64,000 nucleotides of DNA, taken from positions 62,001 to 126,000 of the forward strand of contig NZ_JAFBFI010000016.1 of NCBI RefSeq assembly GCF_016909175.1, given 5' to 3'. Below, piece by piece: positions 26,688 to 35,165 of the stretch. Source of the stretch: Peribacillus deserti (lineage in GTDB: Bacteria; Bacillota; Bacilli; Bacillales; DSM-1321). The notes under the pieces are model-generated. The model saw only the letters and a program-made list of their open reading frames with translations. It searched no databases and had not been told where the DNA came from. A program made the translations under genes and the position numbers. Numbering within the stretch: the first letter of the stretch is position 1; each line of letters begins with the position of its first letter.

Positions 26688-29117
26688 ATGGAAGCGGTCA
26701 CAAGTACATATCAAGGTTCTATTGTCTTTCTCTCTATTTTGATTGCTGTTATTGCGTCTTATGCGGCGTTAGACATCGGTATTCAAATTAATAAAGCAAG
26801 AAAACAAGCACGTTTTATATGGTTGTGTACTGGATCATTTATCATGGGTATGGGAATCTGGGCCATGCATTTTATTTCGATGCTTGCTTACCATTTATCT
26901 ATACCAGTCACATACAATATACCATTAGTAATGATTTCAATTTGCCCAGCCATTTTCTCTTCTGGTCTAGCATTTTATATTTTAACAAGGCCAGCTAAGG
27001 GTTTATCACGTTTTATGCTAGGTGCCCTTTTTATTTCAGCAGGAATTGTGATTATGCACTATACAGGAATGGAAGCTATGCAGATGGAAGCTAGTGTTGA
27101 GTACAATCTCGTTTTATGGATTCTCTCTGCCATTATTGCATTTATTGCTTCATTAGCGGCGTTATTTTTAATGTTTTTTGTAAGCCGGAATTCCGGCACA
27201 CCACGATTGTGGCGGTGGAAAGCAGGCAGTGCCCTAACCATGGGAGGAGCTGTAGCAGGCATGCATTTTACAGGGATGTCCGCAGCAAGGTTTAAACCTC
27301 ACCATCATGGTGGCTTATCAGGAATTACCGTCGACAACACCTTTTTAGCCTATTCGATTGGAATTGGGATGCTAATCATTTTAGGATTGGTTTTCATAAG
27401 TATATTTGTAGATAAACAGTTTGAGTCTCAATCTATAAAGTCGGAAAGTAAGTTTCGCTCGGTAATAGAGTCAGCGAATGATGCAATTATATTAGCCGAT
27501 CGTCAGGGTGCCATTATTTCATGGAATAAAGGTGCAGAGGAGATTTTTGGGTATCACGAAAAAGAAGCCTTAGGAAGACAACTGCAGCTAATTATTCCGG
27601 AGAAATATAGAGAGGCTCACCAAAAAGGAATGGAACGATTCCTTTCTTCTGGAGAACCTCAGGTTATTGGAAAGACAGTTGAATTACAAGGCCTGAGGAA
27701 GGGCGGGAATGAGTTTCCAATAGAACTGTCCATTGCTTCCTGGGTAGAAGAAGGAAAAATATATTTCAGCAGTATTATCCGAGACATTACAGAAAGAAAA
27801 CAAGCAGAAGATAGAATTAATCATATGGTGTATCGAGACCCTTTAACAGGTCTTCCAAATCGTCTTTTATTAAATGACCGTCTTAAACAGGCATTAGATC
27901 AAGCAAATGAGAGTAAGCAGACCCTTGGTGTTTTGTTTATTGATTTGGATCGTTTTAAGTACATAAATGATACTTTAGGGCATACCATAGGAGATCAATT
28001 ATTAATCGAAGTTGCGAAGAGAATAAAAGCAGGTGTGGGTGATATAGATACAGTCAGCCGGCAGGGTGGAGATGAGTTTATTGTAATCCTTCCACATACT
28101 ACCTATGATAATGTCAGTGAAACCGCTCAAAGGATAGTAGATTTATTTAATCATTCCATTGTGTTATCTGAACATGAATTGTTTGTAACACCATCAATAG
28201 GAATTTCTTTGTATCCTTTTGATGGAAATGATATTGAAACCTTGATAAAAAATGCAGATACAGCGATGTACCGAGTGAAAGAACAGGGGAAAAATAACTT
28301 TCAGTTTTATACATCGGAAATGAATGAAATGATTTCTAAAAAAATGAAGCTTGAGATCGGGCTGAGAAAAGCGTTAGAGAGAAATGAATTTAAGGTAGTT
28401 TACCAGCCTCAAGTGGATGTATGTACGGGAAAAGTTATTGGTGCTGAAGCTCTCATTCGATGGCATCATCCAGAGATGGGGAATATTTCACCGGCAGAAT
28501 TTATCCCTATCGCAGAAGAAACGGGATTAATCCTTCCAATTGGGGATTGGGTGCTCTATGAGGCGTGCCATCAAAGTAAGCAGTGGCATAAAGAGGGCTG
28601 TCCGCCATTACGAATAGCGGTGAATATCTCATCCCGCCAATTCCAGCAACATCATTTTATTGGCACGGTAACTAAAATACTAAAGAAAACAGGAGTTGCT
28701 CCCAGTCATCTAGAGTTTGAGCTCACAGAAAGTATCATCCAGGATTCGAAACACGCCATATCAACGATGCAGCAATTAAAAGATATGGGGATTTCTTTAT
28801 CTATTGACGATTTTGGAACTGGTTACTCCTCATTAAGTTATTTAAAAACCTTCCCTATCGATACATTAAAAATTGATCAATCCTTCATTCGGAATATATT
28901 CACTGATCCAAAGGATGCTTCACTCGTGAGCACTATTATCAATATGGCTCATAATTTGGATTTAAAAGTGATTGCAGAAGGAGTTGAGACTTTAGAACAA
29001 CTCAATTTTCTAAAACAAAGAAGATGCAACGAAGCACAAGGGTATTTTTTTAGCAGGCCGATATCTGCCGAAGAAATGAGAGGCATATTTCAAAATCAAT
29101 CTATAACAATGGAATAA
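26688..29117 (+). CDS. MHYT-PAS-GGDEF-EAL cyclic-di-GMP synthase/phosphodiesterase (YkoW/DgcW-like)
   Basis: An 809-aa membrane protein. Residues 1-245 are an MHYT sensor with three conserved motifs (MHFISM, MHYTGM, MHFTGM) on paired helices, proposed to sense O2, CO or NO through copper. A PAS domain (about 260-375, ESANDAIILADRQGAIISWN) leads to a GGDEF domain with the intact catalytic signature GGDEF in RQGGDEFIV and to an EAL domain with intact EALIRWHHP, NISSRQF, DDFGTGYSSL and KIDQSFI. Both halves look catalytically competent, so it may make and degrade cyclic di-GMP. The domain order and length match B. subtilis YkoW. It is monocistronic; the ribosome site is AAGGAG. Confidence 0.93.
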   Translation: MEAVTSTYQGSIVFLSILIAVIASYAALDIGIQINKARKQARFIWLCTGSFIMGMGIWAMHFISMLAYHLSIPVTYNIPLVMISICPAIFSSGLAFYILTRPAKGLSRFMLGALFISAGIVIMHYTGMEAMQMEASVEYNLVLWILSAIIAFIASLAALFLMFFVSRNSGTPRLWRWKAGSALTMGGAVAGMHFTGMSAARFKPHHHGGLSGITVDNTFLAYSIGIGMLIILGLVFISIFVDKQFESQSIKSESKFRSVIESANDAIILADRQGAIISWNKGAEEIFGYHEKEALGRQLQLIIPEKYREAHQKGMERFLSSGEPQVIGKTVELQGLRKGGNEFPIELSIASWVEEGKIYFSSIIRDITERKQAEDRINHMVYRDPLTGLPNRLLLNDRLKQALDQANESKQTLGVLFIDLDRFKYINDTLGHTIGDQLLIEVAKRIKAGVGDIDTVSRQGGDEFIVILPHTTYDNVSETAQRIVDLFNHSIVLSEHELFVTPSIGISLYPFDGNDIETLIKNADTAMYRVKEQGKNNFQFYTSEMNEMISKKMKLEIGLRKALERNEFKVVYQPQVDVCTGKVIGAEALIRWHHPEMGNISPAEFIPIAEETGLILPIGDWVLYEACHQSKQWHKEGCPPLRIAVNISSRQFQQHHFIGTVTKILKKTGVAPSHLEFELTESIIQDSKHAISTMQQLKDMGISLSIDDFGTGYSSLSYLKTFPIDTLKIDQSFIRNIFTDPKDASLVSTIINMAHNLDLKVIAEGVETLEQLNFLKQRRCNEAQGYFFSRPISAEEMRGIFQNQSITME

Positions 29118-29523
29118 ATTTATCGATGAAAGGATTTACTCCTTTGTGATAGAGCAAATCTAATTTCTAAAAAATAAATAATGTAACGCCAGATGTTTTA
29201 ATTTATATTAATATATTGGAAGGATAAAGGAAGCAGTATTAATCATAATGTTTTTGAAAAAAATAGTTACAAATTGTGATTGTATAGCCGGCCTCCCTCT
29301 GATCGTGAAGCGGGTTCAAAACTTAAAGGCAGCCTTAATAAATTTAATCCATAATAGCCTATGTAGTATATAAAAGGAGTCTATAATTTTTATGAATTAA
29401 AGATCTTCGAGGTGTAGGGAGAGTTCATATACCGGGTATAACCAAGGGAAGCAAAAACAAAGTACCTAATAGATGGTGCCCGATATACAAACACCCGAAA
29501 GATAAAGGAGTATGAATGTACTA
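29118..29523. other. Intergenic stretch with a long-range stem ahead of the RsbR-like gene
   Basis: I see no gene in about 400 bases. A segment near 29430 (ATACCGGGTAT) can pair over about 11 positions, with one mismatch, with GTGCCCGATAT near 29476, enclosing about 35 bases just before the RsbR-like start. This might be a regulatory hairpin. A GGGTAT within it resembles a sigma-B -10 element, but no matching GTTT -35 box is found at the right distance. Confidence 0.35.
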
Positions 29524-30369
29524 ATGATACGAGATTTGAAATACATAGGTGAAAAAATAATTGAAAACTCGCAGATATTAGCCAAAACCGTTGCTGATAT
29601 TAGAATCACTGACATTGAGAGTGGGAACAAAGAACGACTTAGTTCCTTAATTCATGTTGATTATAGAACGAAAGTATTCGAATACCTTGGTGAAGCTTTG
29701 TTTACTGATGGTATGGAGACTCTTCGAACAAAAGTTAGTGAGTGGAGCAGACAGGCAGCTGAAATTGCGATACATTCTGAGTTTTCAATCAGTGATGCCA
29801 TCAGGATAACTGGAACATACCGTACGGTAATATGGGAGGTTTTCACTGAAGAGCTGCAGAAGCGCCAATTAACGGTATTTCATATGCTGGAAGTATCAAA
29901 AATCATAGATCCTTTACTCGACAGAATCGGTGCAGTGATAGGAGAAGTATACGAGGAACATAACAATAAGCTGATGAGTATTGCCTATTCTGCCTTAGAA
30001 GAATTATCTGTACCAGTTGTACCTGTGGCTGAGGGTGTAGCCATTATTCCTCTTGTAGGTTCAATTGATACAGATCGGGCTAAACTAATCATGGAAGTTT
30101 CATTAACAGAAGGTTCCAGGCTGCATTTCAAGCACATCATCCTGGATGTATCTGGAGTACCTATAATTGATACTATGGTAGCTGACCAATTATTTCATAT
30201 CGTTTCAGCCTTAAAACTTACAGGTGTTGAAACTTATTTAACTGGGATACGGCCTGAAATCGCCCAGACTATTATTAGTCTTGGCTTGAATTTTTCCGAA
30301 ATCAAAACAAGGGCAAATATGAAGCAGGCTCTAAATGAAATTGTTTTTATGAAAAAGAAGGAAGCTTAA
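29524..30369 (+). CDS. RsbR-family stressosome protein with both phosphorylation sites conserved
   Basis: About 281 aa. The N-terminal all-helical domain (residues 1-145) is of the non-heme globin-like type found in RsbR paralogues, and the C-terminal STAS domain (about 150-280) includes SVPVVPVAEGVAIIPLVGSID, ILDVSGVPIIDTMVADQL and GIRPEIAQTIISLG. The Thr residues equivalent to RsbRA Thr171 (IIDT) and Thr205 (AQT) are both present, so RsbT phosphorylation should work as in the sigma-B stressosome. An ATG at 29512 touches the AAAGGAG site, so the next ATG at 29524 is preferred, though 13 bases is long. It stands alone with its own terminator. No rsbS/rsbT is visible. Confidence 0.88.
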   Translation: MIRDLKYIGEKIIENSQILAKTVADIRITDIESGNKERLSSLIHVDYRTKVFEYLGEALFTDGMETLRTKVSEWSRQAAEIAIHSEFSISDAIRITGTYRTVIWEVFTEELQKRQLTVFHMLEVSKIIDPLLDRIGAVIGEVYEEHNNKLMSIAYSALEELSVPVVPVAEGVAIIPLVGSIDTDRAKLIMEVSLTEGSRLHFKHIILDVSGVPIIDTMVADQLFHIVSALKLTGVETYLTGIRPEIAQTIISLGLNFSEIKTRANMKQALNEIVFMKKKEA

Positions 30370-30374
30370 TGGGT

Positions 30375-30408
30375 AATACGATCCTTTAGTGGGGTCGTAT
30401 TTTTGTTT
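30375..30408 (+). terminator. Intrinsic terminator after the RsbR-like gene
   Basis: A stem AATACGATCC/GGGTCGTATT followed by TTTTGTTT. Confidence 0.85.
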
Positions 30409-30462
30409 ATTATAAGGCTTAAAAATGAGAGTTTACAGATAATCAGTTTTAGGAGGGGTTTT

Positions 30463-30675
30463 ATGGCTATTCAAAATGAGGATGATCTTATAAATGCAGT
30501 TAGGAACGATTAATGGATGGTAGATATACTTCATACCTTTTAAGAATTTAAAAAATTGCACGTGACAAAAGTTACTTTAGCGAAAGATGTTCCGGATTAA
30601 AGAACAGCCCCTGAAATGAATAAATATGATTTCAAAGAATTTAAAGGATTTTCTTTTCTGGAGGAGAATTTTTAA
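30463..30675 (+). pseudogene. Decayed gene with three in-frame TAA codons (nucleotidyltransferase-family-like start)
   Basis: A perfect ribosome site (AGGAGGGG) and an ATG open a 71-codon frame interrupted by TAA at codons 17, 27 and 47. The N-terminal residues EDDLINAVRND-stop-WMVDILHTF resemble the start of DUF925 nucleotidyltransferase-like proteins (typically EDLIxLVxEDxWMMDIL). The remainder, KLHVTKVTLAKDVPD and YDFKEFKGFSFLEENF, does not clearly belong to it. It may be a fusion of deleted pieces. The resemblance is from memory and moderate. Confidence 0.45.
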
Positions 30676-30705
30676 ATAGAAATCGAAAGTGAAGGGGCAA
30701 TCTAA

Positions 30706-31182
30706 ATGGGTTACATTATGGATTTGAGAAAGCTTGTTGGCAGCCGGCCCTTAATAATGGTTGGGGCTGGAGTTATCCTGCTGGACCAGGAAAACAGGAT
30801 TCTTCTGCAGCTAAGAACGGATAATAACCATTGGGGATTAACTGGCGGCTCTTTAGAGCTCGGGGAAACATTTGAAGAGGCTGCAGCTAGAGAATTAAAA
30901 GAAGAGACTGGGTTAATAGCAAAAAGTCTAACCTTGTTTAATCTTTTTTCCGGAAAAGAATTTCATTATATATATCCGAATGGTGACGAGGTATATAATG
31001 TTGTCTCTTCTTATATTTGCAAGGATTGGGAGGGTGAATTAAAGATCGATCATGAGGAAGTAAAAGAGCTGCGTTTCTTTTCTCCAGACAGTCTGCCTGA
31101 ACACATAAATCCAGCAGATTTGCCGATATTAAATGAATTTATTAAAACTTATTTATCAAAAGAAGTTCAACATGCACTATAG
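30706..31182 (+). CDS. Nudix hydrolase
   Basis: A 158-aa pyrophosphohydrolase that cleaves a nucleoside diphosphate linked to another moiety, using Mg2+ or Mn2+. The Nudix box is complete: GGSLELGETFEEAAARELKEETGL (G-x5-E-x7-R-E-x2-E-E-x-G). It is preceded by VGAGVILLDQENRILLQLRTDNNHWGLTGG. The substrate class (sanitising oxidised nucleotides, NADH or sugar nucleotides) cannot be told. A moderate ribosome site (GAAGGGG) precedes the ATG. It is a single gene with a terminator. Confidence 0.92.
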   Translation: MGYIMDLRKLVGSRPLIMVGAGVILLDQENRILLQLRTDNNHWGLTGGSLELGETFEEAAARELKEETGLIAKSLTLFNLFSGKEFHYIYPNGDEVYNVVSSYICKDWEGELKIDHEEVKELRFFSPDSLPEHINPADLPILNEFIKTYLSKEVQHAL

Positions 31183-31217
31183 GGTCCATGGTGATGCGTG
31201 AAGATTTAAATGAAGGG

Positions 31218-31253
31218 AAGGACAGACTATTTTTTAATCTGTCCTTTTTTGCC
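31218..31253 (+). terminator. Intrinsic terminator after the Nudix gene
   Basis: A stem AAGGACAGA/TCTGTCCTT followed by a T-run. Confidence 0.85.
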
Positions 31254-31930
31254 TGAAAAGGGCTTCGCCTTTTTATCATGCCAATGAAGACGTTAGAGTA
31301 TTATACGTGCAATGCCTCTGTACCAGTATTGATGTTCTTCTCCCTGCCTAAGCCGCCAATAATACGTGCCATAGCACAACGTATTTTAAAGAAACTCCTT
31401 AAAAACTTTCTTATACAACAGAAACTATATGGATGGACATGCAAAATCGAATAGAAATTCTCTAAACTTTTAAGGAGAGTAAAAGCATAACTTATTAAAG
31501 CATTTAGGCAGATATTATAACACCCCTGCCGGTTTAATCGCAGAGGAAACTCTGCAAGCGTAAAATAGAAAAAAATAAGCCTTCTGAGGGGCTTTAGAGT
31601 GAGTCACAAATAGGAGACAATAGATCCTAAAAAGCGTCCAGTTATTGTGATTAATAAAAATGCAACTTACTTACAGTGCTGTCAAAGTACATATTAAAAG
31701 CAGGAAGAAAATAACTTACACGATCCACCCGGGGAAATATCCGATATTTTAGATCTGGTTAGTAGTTGCTCACCTATAAAATAGAAAACACAGCATAAAG
31801 ACCCTTGAATCTAATAAAAGGGTTTTATGTTGTGAGGAGGTTTGTAACGCTGGTCATAATGGAAGTATTCCTAATGAAAAATTCTAAAAAAAAGCGTGTT
31901 AATCTCATTTATCCAGGCTGTTGTCAGGTG
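31254..31930. other. Gene-free stretch of about 680 bases
   Basis: No supported gene. A start-less - strand frame near 31295-31385 contains GTYYWRLRQGEEHQYWYRG, possibly a decayed small protein. Weak hairpins lie near 31580-31600 (AAGCC/GGCTT) and 31798-31828 (AAGACCCTT/AAAGGGTTTT). Confidence 0.35.
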
Positions 31931-32233
31931 TTAACTCTGTATTTTCTTTAGAACTTCTTCAACCTTATAAGTTAATATATCATACTTATCTTCAAACATA
32001 TTGAGCAATTTCATCAATTCACTTTCTCGTTCATCAGCCCTTTTTTCTAATTTTTCCATGTCCTCTGAATGCCTTTTTTCCATTTTCTCCATTTCAGAGT
32101 TATATCTGCTCTCCATTTCCTTCATTTCTTGTTTGAACTCCTGCTTGATTTTTGGAATTGTCCAAATCAGAAGATAAAGGAAAAGAGCAAGAAAAATACC
32201 TTCTTTCGCATAGTCGAACAACAGTTGGTCCAT
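31931..32233 (-). CDS. BhlA/UviB-like holin-family protein
   Basis: A 100-aa protein with one N-terminal membrane helix (residues about 8-28, YAKEGIFLALFLYLLIWTIPK) followed by a long charged helix rich in Glu, Lys and Met with heptad character (KEMESRYNSEMEKMEKRHSE). This architecture is that of the BhlA/UviB family, holin-like membrane proteins from Bacillus phages and bacteriocin loci. There is no endolysin, phage or bacteriocin gene around it, so it is a stand-alone copy. Function could be membrane permeabilisation or something else. The start ATG at 32233 has only a weak ribosome site. Confidence 0.65.
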   Translation of the reverse strand: MDQLLFDYAKEGIFLALFLYLLIWTIPKIKQEFKQEMKEMESRYNSEMEKMEKRHSEDMEKLEKRADERESELMKLLNMFEDKYDILTYKVEEVLKKIQS

Positions 32234-32415
32234 TCTCTACTTTCCCCTTATTGTCATTTTTAAAATCTCTTACTATCATATGAAGATGCGAGGCTGTTGC
32301 TTGTACGATCTAACTAGAGCTGATAAATAGAGAAATAGCTGTGTTTTACTTTTAGGTTTGTTAATGATTTAGAGAATACTATATATCTTATACGTTTTTT
32401 GGAAAAGGTGATACT

Positions 32416-32649
32416 ATGACTCTAACGGACCCTCAGCTGCACGCTGACTGGTTAGCTCCACATACTTTCGAGTGGTATTCTCAGCTCGCAAAAATAGACG
32501 GAAAATATTCCTATACCTGGAATTCCTCGAAACCTGAGCCCAATAGAGAAACCGTTTTTACAGACAAAGTGTCTGAATTAATAACCATTCAAAAGGTTTT
32601 AGATGCTGGATGCAGCAGTTGCCCACTATCACACTTTCTAAATATATAG
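32416..32649 (+). pseudogene. Truncated SAM-dependent methyltransferase
   Basis: The 77-residue frame matches the N-terminus of Bacillus class I methyltransferases: a leading DPQLHADWLAPHTFEWYSQLAK block, YTWNSSKPEPNRE, and the start of SAM motif I, KVLDAGC. It then diverges (SSCPLSHF) and stops within nine codons instead of giving G-x-G and the rest of the fold. About 170 residues are missing, so the protein cannot bind SAM. A 3' deletion is likely. It starts with an ATG after GAAAAGG. Confidence 0.65.
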
Positions 32650-33147
32650 TCCAGGCCTTGTTTAAGGATCAATGAAAATAAATGATTGGATAAATTTACT
32701 AGTGACAAATTTCGACAAAACTCTACAATAGTAGTAAGGACAATTTTAATAGCTTTTAATTGTTTTCTTTTTACTCATGATGCGGCCAGTCTCCCTTCGA
32801 AATGACTCTGGCCGCATTTTTCTATTTATATTACATATATTTATCATTCTATAACCTGTTTTTTGTGTTAAAACAATAGCTTTTTTTTTTGCAGTCATGT
32901 ATCTGAAAAGTAAGATGGCTTTGTGTATGGATACCCTATTAAATGTGCACCTCTTTTGTATCTGGTTTATACTGAATTTTCAGGGCAAAAAAAAAGGGTA
33001 TGTAAACTTGTAAGCTGGTTTTTATCCGTTTTTCGCTGATGTATAAACATAACATTGGAAATAATGGTATATTAATGTAAGAATAAGCTGAAACATTAAT
33101 GGAATGTACGATCATTTAAAAATTTCTTTGGAGAGTGATGACGTCAA
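32650..33147. other. Intergenic stretch before pssA
   Basis: No gene seen. A strong terminator lies at 32778-32822. The pssA promoter should lie in the AT-rich right half, but I cannot assign it. Confidence 0.4.
32778..32823 (+). terminator. Strong intrinsic terminator
   Basis: A perfect ATGCGGCCAG/CTGGCCGCAT stem with a T-run. No intact gene now precedes it, so it probably belonged to the truncated methyltransferase or a lost neighbour. Confidence 0.85.
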
Positions 33148-33843
33148 GTGAGGTTAACCAAAAGCATCCCTAATATGTTTACTCTGGGAAATTTATTTTG
33201 TGGGTTTTTATCTGTTGGATTTGCTGCTAACGGACAATTTAACAATGCTGCAGTGTTAATTTTAATAGGAATGATGCTGGACAGTATGGACGGAAGATTA
33301 GCCAGAATGTTAAAAGCCGATAGTGCTTTAGGCAAAGAGTTAGACTCACTGGCAGATATTGTTACATTTGGTGTTGCGCCCTCATTTTTAGTCTATTATA
33401 CATATTTTTTCCAATTCGAGCTGATCGGTTTGGCTATTGCAGGCTTGTTTCCGTTGTTCGGTGCCTACCGGCTTGCGAGGTTTAACATCAGTTCCGGTAA
33501 ATCTTCAATCAATTATTTTATAGGAGTCCCGATTACGGCAGCAGGCGGTATACTGGCTATTCTCACTTTATTTGGAGATAAAATTCCTAATATAGTCACA
33601 ACAGTGATATTTACTGGATTATGTTTTCTAATGGTCAGCAAAATAAGAATTCCAAGCCTTAAAGAAGTTCCGCTGCCGAAGTACGGAACGATTGTTACCT
33701 TTTTTCTTGGCTGTCTGTTATTCCTTCTATACAAAGGTACATACGGGCAGTCTCCTTATCTCATGTATATAGCAGCTCCATTATATATTGCTTATTTAGC
33801 CTACCGTTTTGTAAAAGGAAAGAACAATAAAGACATCGATTAA
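33148..33843 (+). CDS. pssA: CDP-diacylglycerol-serine O-phosphatidyltransferase
   Basis: Makes phosphatidylserine from CDP-diacylglycerol and serine in the membrane, the first step to phosphatidylethanolamine. The CDP-alcohol phosphotransferase motif is complete: DGRLARMLKADSALGKELDSLAD (D-G-x2-A-R-x8-G-x3-D-x3-D). About seven hydrophobic segments follow, as expected for a 231-aa type II enzyme. The GTG at 33148 is the only start that gives the family N-terminus (RLTKSIPNMFTLGNLFCGF); GGAGAG is 12 bases ahead. A psd gene, often adjacent in Bacillus, is not present here. A terminator follows. Confidence 0.95.
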   Translation: MRLTKSIPNMFTLGNLFCGFLSVGFAANGQFNNAAVLILIGMMLDSMDGRLARMLKADSALGKELDSLADIVTFGVAPSFLVYYTYFFQFELIGLAIAGLFPLFGAYRLARFNISSGKSSINYFIGVPITAAGGILAILTLFGDKIPNIVTTVIFTGLCFLMVSKIRIPSLKEVPLPKYGTIVTFFLGCLLFLLYKGTYGQSPYLMYIAAPLYIAYLAYRFVKGKNNKDID

Positions 33844-33924
33844 TGCATAATTGGCAGTCGTTATTTATGTGTTTTAGCAGGGCTTTCCTTTGCCAGAGCT
33901 TATCAATATATAAAAGTAAACGAG

Positions 33925-33957
33925 AAAAAGGGATGCAGAGACATGCGTCCCTTTTTG
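33925..33957 (+). terminator. Intrinsic terminator after pssA
   Basis: A stem AAAAAGGGATGC/GCGTCCCTTTTT (with one mismatch pair) followed by T residues. Confidence 0.8.
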
Positions 33958-34024
33958 TGTTATTTGTATATTGCTTCCAAAGGAAGGATGTTAATTTTTT
34001 TACCTAGAGCAGAAATTCAATAGC

Positions 34025-34482
34025 AGTACAATTGAGGTTGAATGTTTAAGCTGTGCATAAACAAGCGGTGTTAATGAGCCGGAAGGCGGGGTTTTTGTGG
34101 AAACGGCCTATTTCCATGCCGCCAGGATGTGCTTATCCAATAGAAGGACTAGTTATTTTAACTTCAAAACGCCATATTAAATCGTTCGATGAATTAACAG
34201 CGGAAGAAAGAAAAGATTATATCAATCTGTTATCAAAGATAGGAAAGGCTCAAAGAGAAGCTTTAGGGGAAAGAGTCTGTGTATTATATTTACAATGAAG
34301 ATACTACACACCATTTTCCACACCTGGATGGTGCCGCGGTATGGATGGATTAGTTCGGACGTTCTGTAGAATCCTTGCGCCCGTTTTTGCTGCATGCCAG
34401 CAATCAGCGAAACAATGGAGAAAATAAAGAGAAAGTGATAAGAGCAATAGAACTATTAAAGAAAGAATTAAACTCTAAATAG
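34025..34482 (+). pseudogene. Decayed HIT-family hydrolase (frameshifts and a stop)
   Basis: Pieces of a histidine-triad protein are found in successive frames: ECLSCA then TAA, TSGVNEPEGGVFVETAYFHA (frame 1); AYPIEGLVILTSKRHIKSFDELTAEERKDYI (shifted frame, 34130-34230); HFHTWMVPRYGWI (another frame, about 34312-34355), carrying the H-x-H-type triad; and EKVIRAIELLKKELNSK at the end before the stop at 34482. At least three frameshifts and one nonsense codon are needed, so it is dead. It resembles bacterial diadenosine-polyphosphate hydrolase-type HIT proteins. Confidence 0.7.
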
Positions 34483-34489
34483 GAGTGGG

Positions 34490-35032
34490 ATGAGCATGAT
34501 CTTATTTCAATCAGGTAAAATAACAGTTCGGACTTTACAATTAAAGGATAAAAATATGTTAGTGAAGTGGCTTTCGGATTTATCAGTATTAAAATATTAT
34601 GAAGGCAGAGATAATCCGTTTGATTTAAATAAGGTATCCCAAAAATTTTACGGACGGTCAATTGAACATACCGGCTGCATAGTCGAATACAATAAAAAAG
34701 AAATTGGGTACATACAATTCTATCCTTTAAGTATTGATGCAAAAAATCAATTTGGTTATCAAGAACATGAAATTATCTTTGGAATGGATCAATTCATTGG
34801 GGAAACGGATTATTGGAATAAGGGGATAGGCAGGCTCCTTGTACAATCCATGGCAAACTTTCTAATAAAACATAAGAATGCATGCAGAATAGTTATGGAT
34901 CCTCAAACATGGAATGCTAGAGCTATAAAATGCTATGAAAAAGCTGGATTTAAAAAGGTTAAGCTTCTCCCTAAAAATGAGCTTCATGAGGGAGAATACC
35001 GGGACTGCTGGCTCATTGAGTATACAGCTTAA
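34490..35032 (+). CDS. GNAT acetyltransferase, aminoglycoside 6'-N-acetyltransferase-like
   Basis: A 180-aa GNAT protein. It has the AacA4-like pattern: ITVRTLQLKDKNMLVKWLSD at the start, YYEGRDNPF, IGYIQFYPL, FGMDQFIGETDYWNKGIGRLLVQSMANFL with the acetyl-CoA loop, and IVMDPQTWNARAIKCYEKAGFKKV at the end. Chromosomal relatives in Bacilli are usually of unknown acceptor; resistance should not be assumed from this alone. The start is the ATG at 34490, with AGGAG close by; the ATG six bases later is equally spaced for the site. It lies eight bases after the decayed HIT gene. Confidence 0.82.
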   Translation: MSMILFQSGKITVRTLQLKDKNMLVKWLSDLSVLKYYEGRDNPFDLNKVSQKFYGRSIEHTGCIVEYNKKEIGYIQFYPLSIDAKNQFGYQEHEIIFGMDQFIGETDYWNKGIGRLLVQSMANFLIKHKNACRIVMDPQTWNARAIKCYEKAGFKKVKLLPKNELHEGEYRDCWLIEYTA

Positions 35033-35134
35033 GTCAATTCTTGATTAAAAGGAGGGAGCAGCTTACCTCTGATTAATTATTTGTGCTCATCTCCCTTTTA
35101 TTTGCAGCCTGCAAAAACATGTAAATACTAAAAA

Positions 35135-35165
35135 GGCGTTAATCAGGATTACTGACTAACGCTCC
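35135..35165 (-). terminator. Terminator overlapping the end of the 49-aa gene
   Basis: On the - strand a stem GCGTTA/TAACGC, whose right arm includes the TAA stop, is followed by a CTTTTTAG run. The gene and its terminator overlap. Confidence 0.7.

Noticed and set aside
29420-29450. Sigma-B promoter before the RsbR-like gene
   Set aside because: A GGGTAT -10 exists, but no GTTTNN -35 lies 12-15 bases upstream.
34490-35032. Calling this GNAT an aminoglycoside-resistance gene
   Set aside because: It shows the general AAC(6')-like fold only; chromosomal relatives are widespread and no substrate can be read from the sequence.
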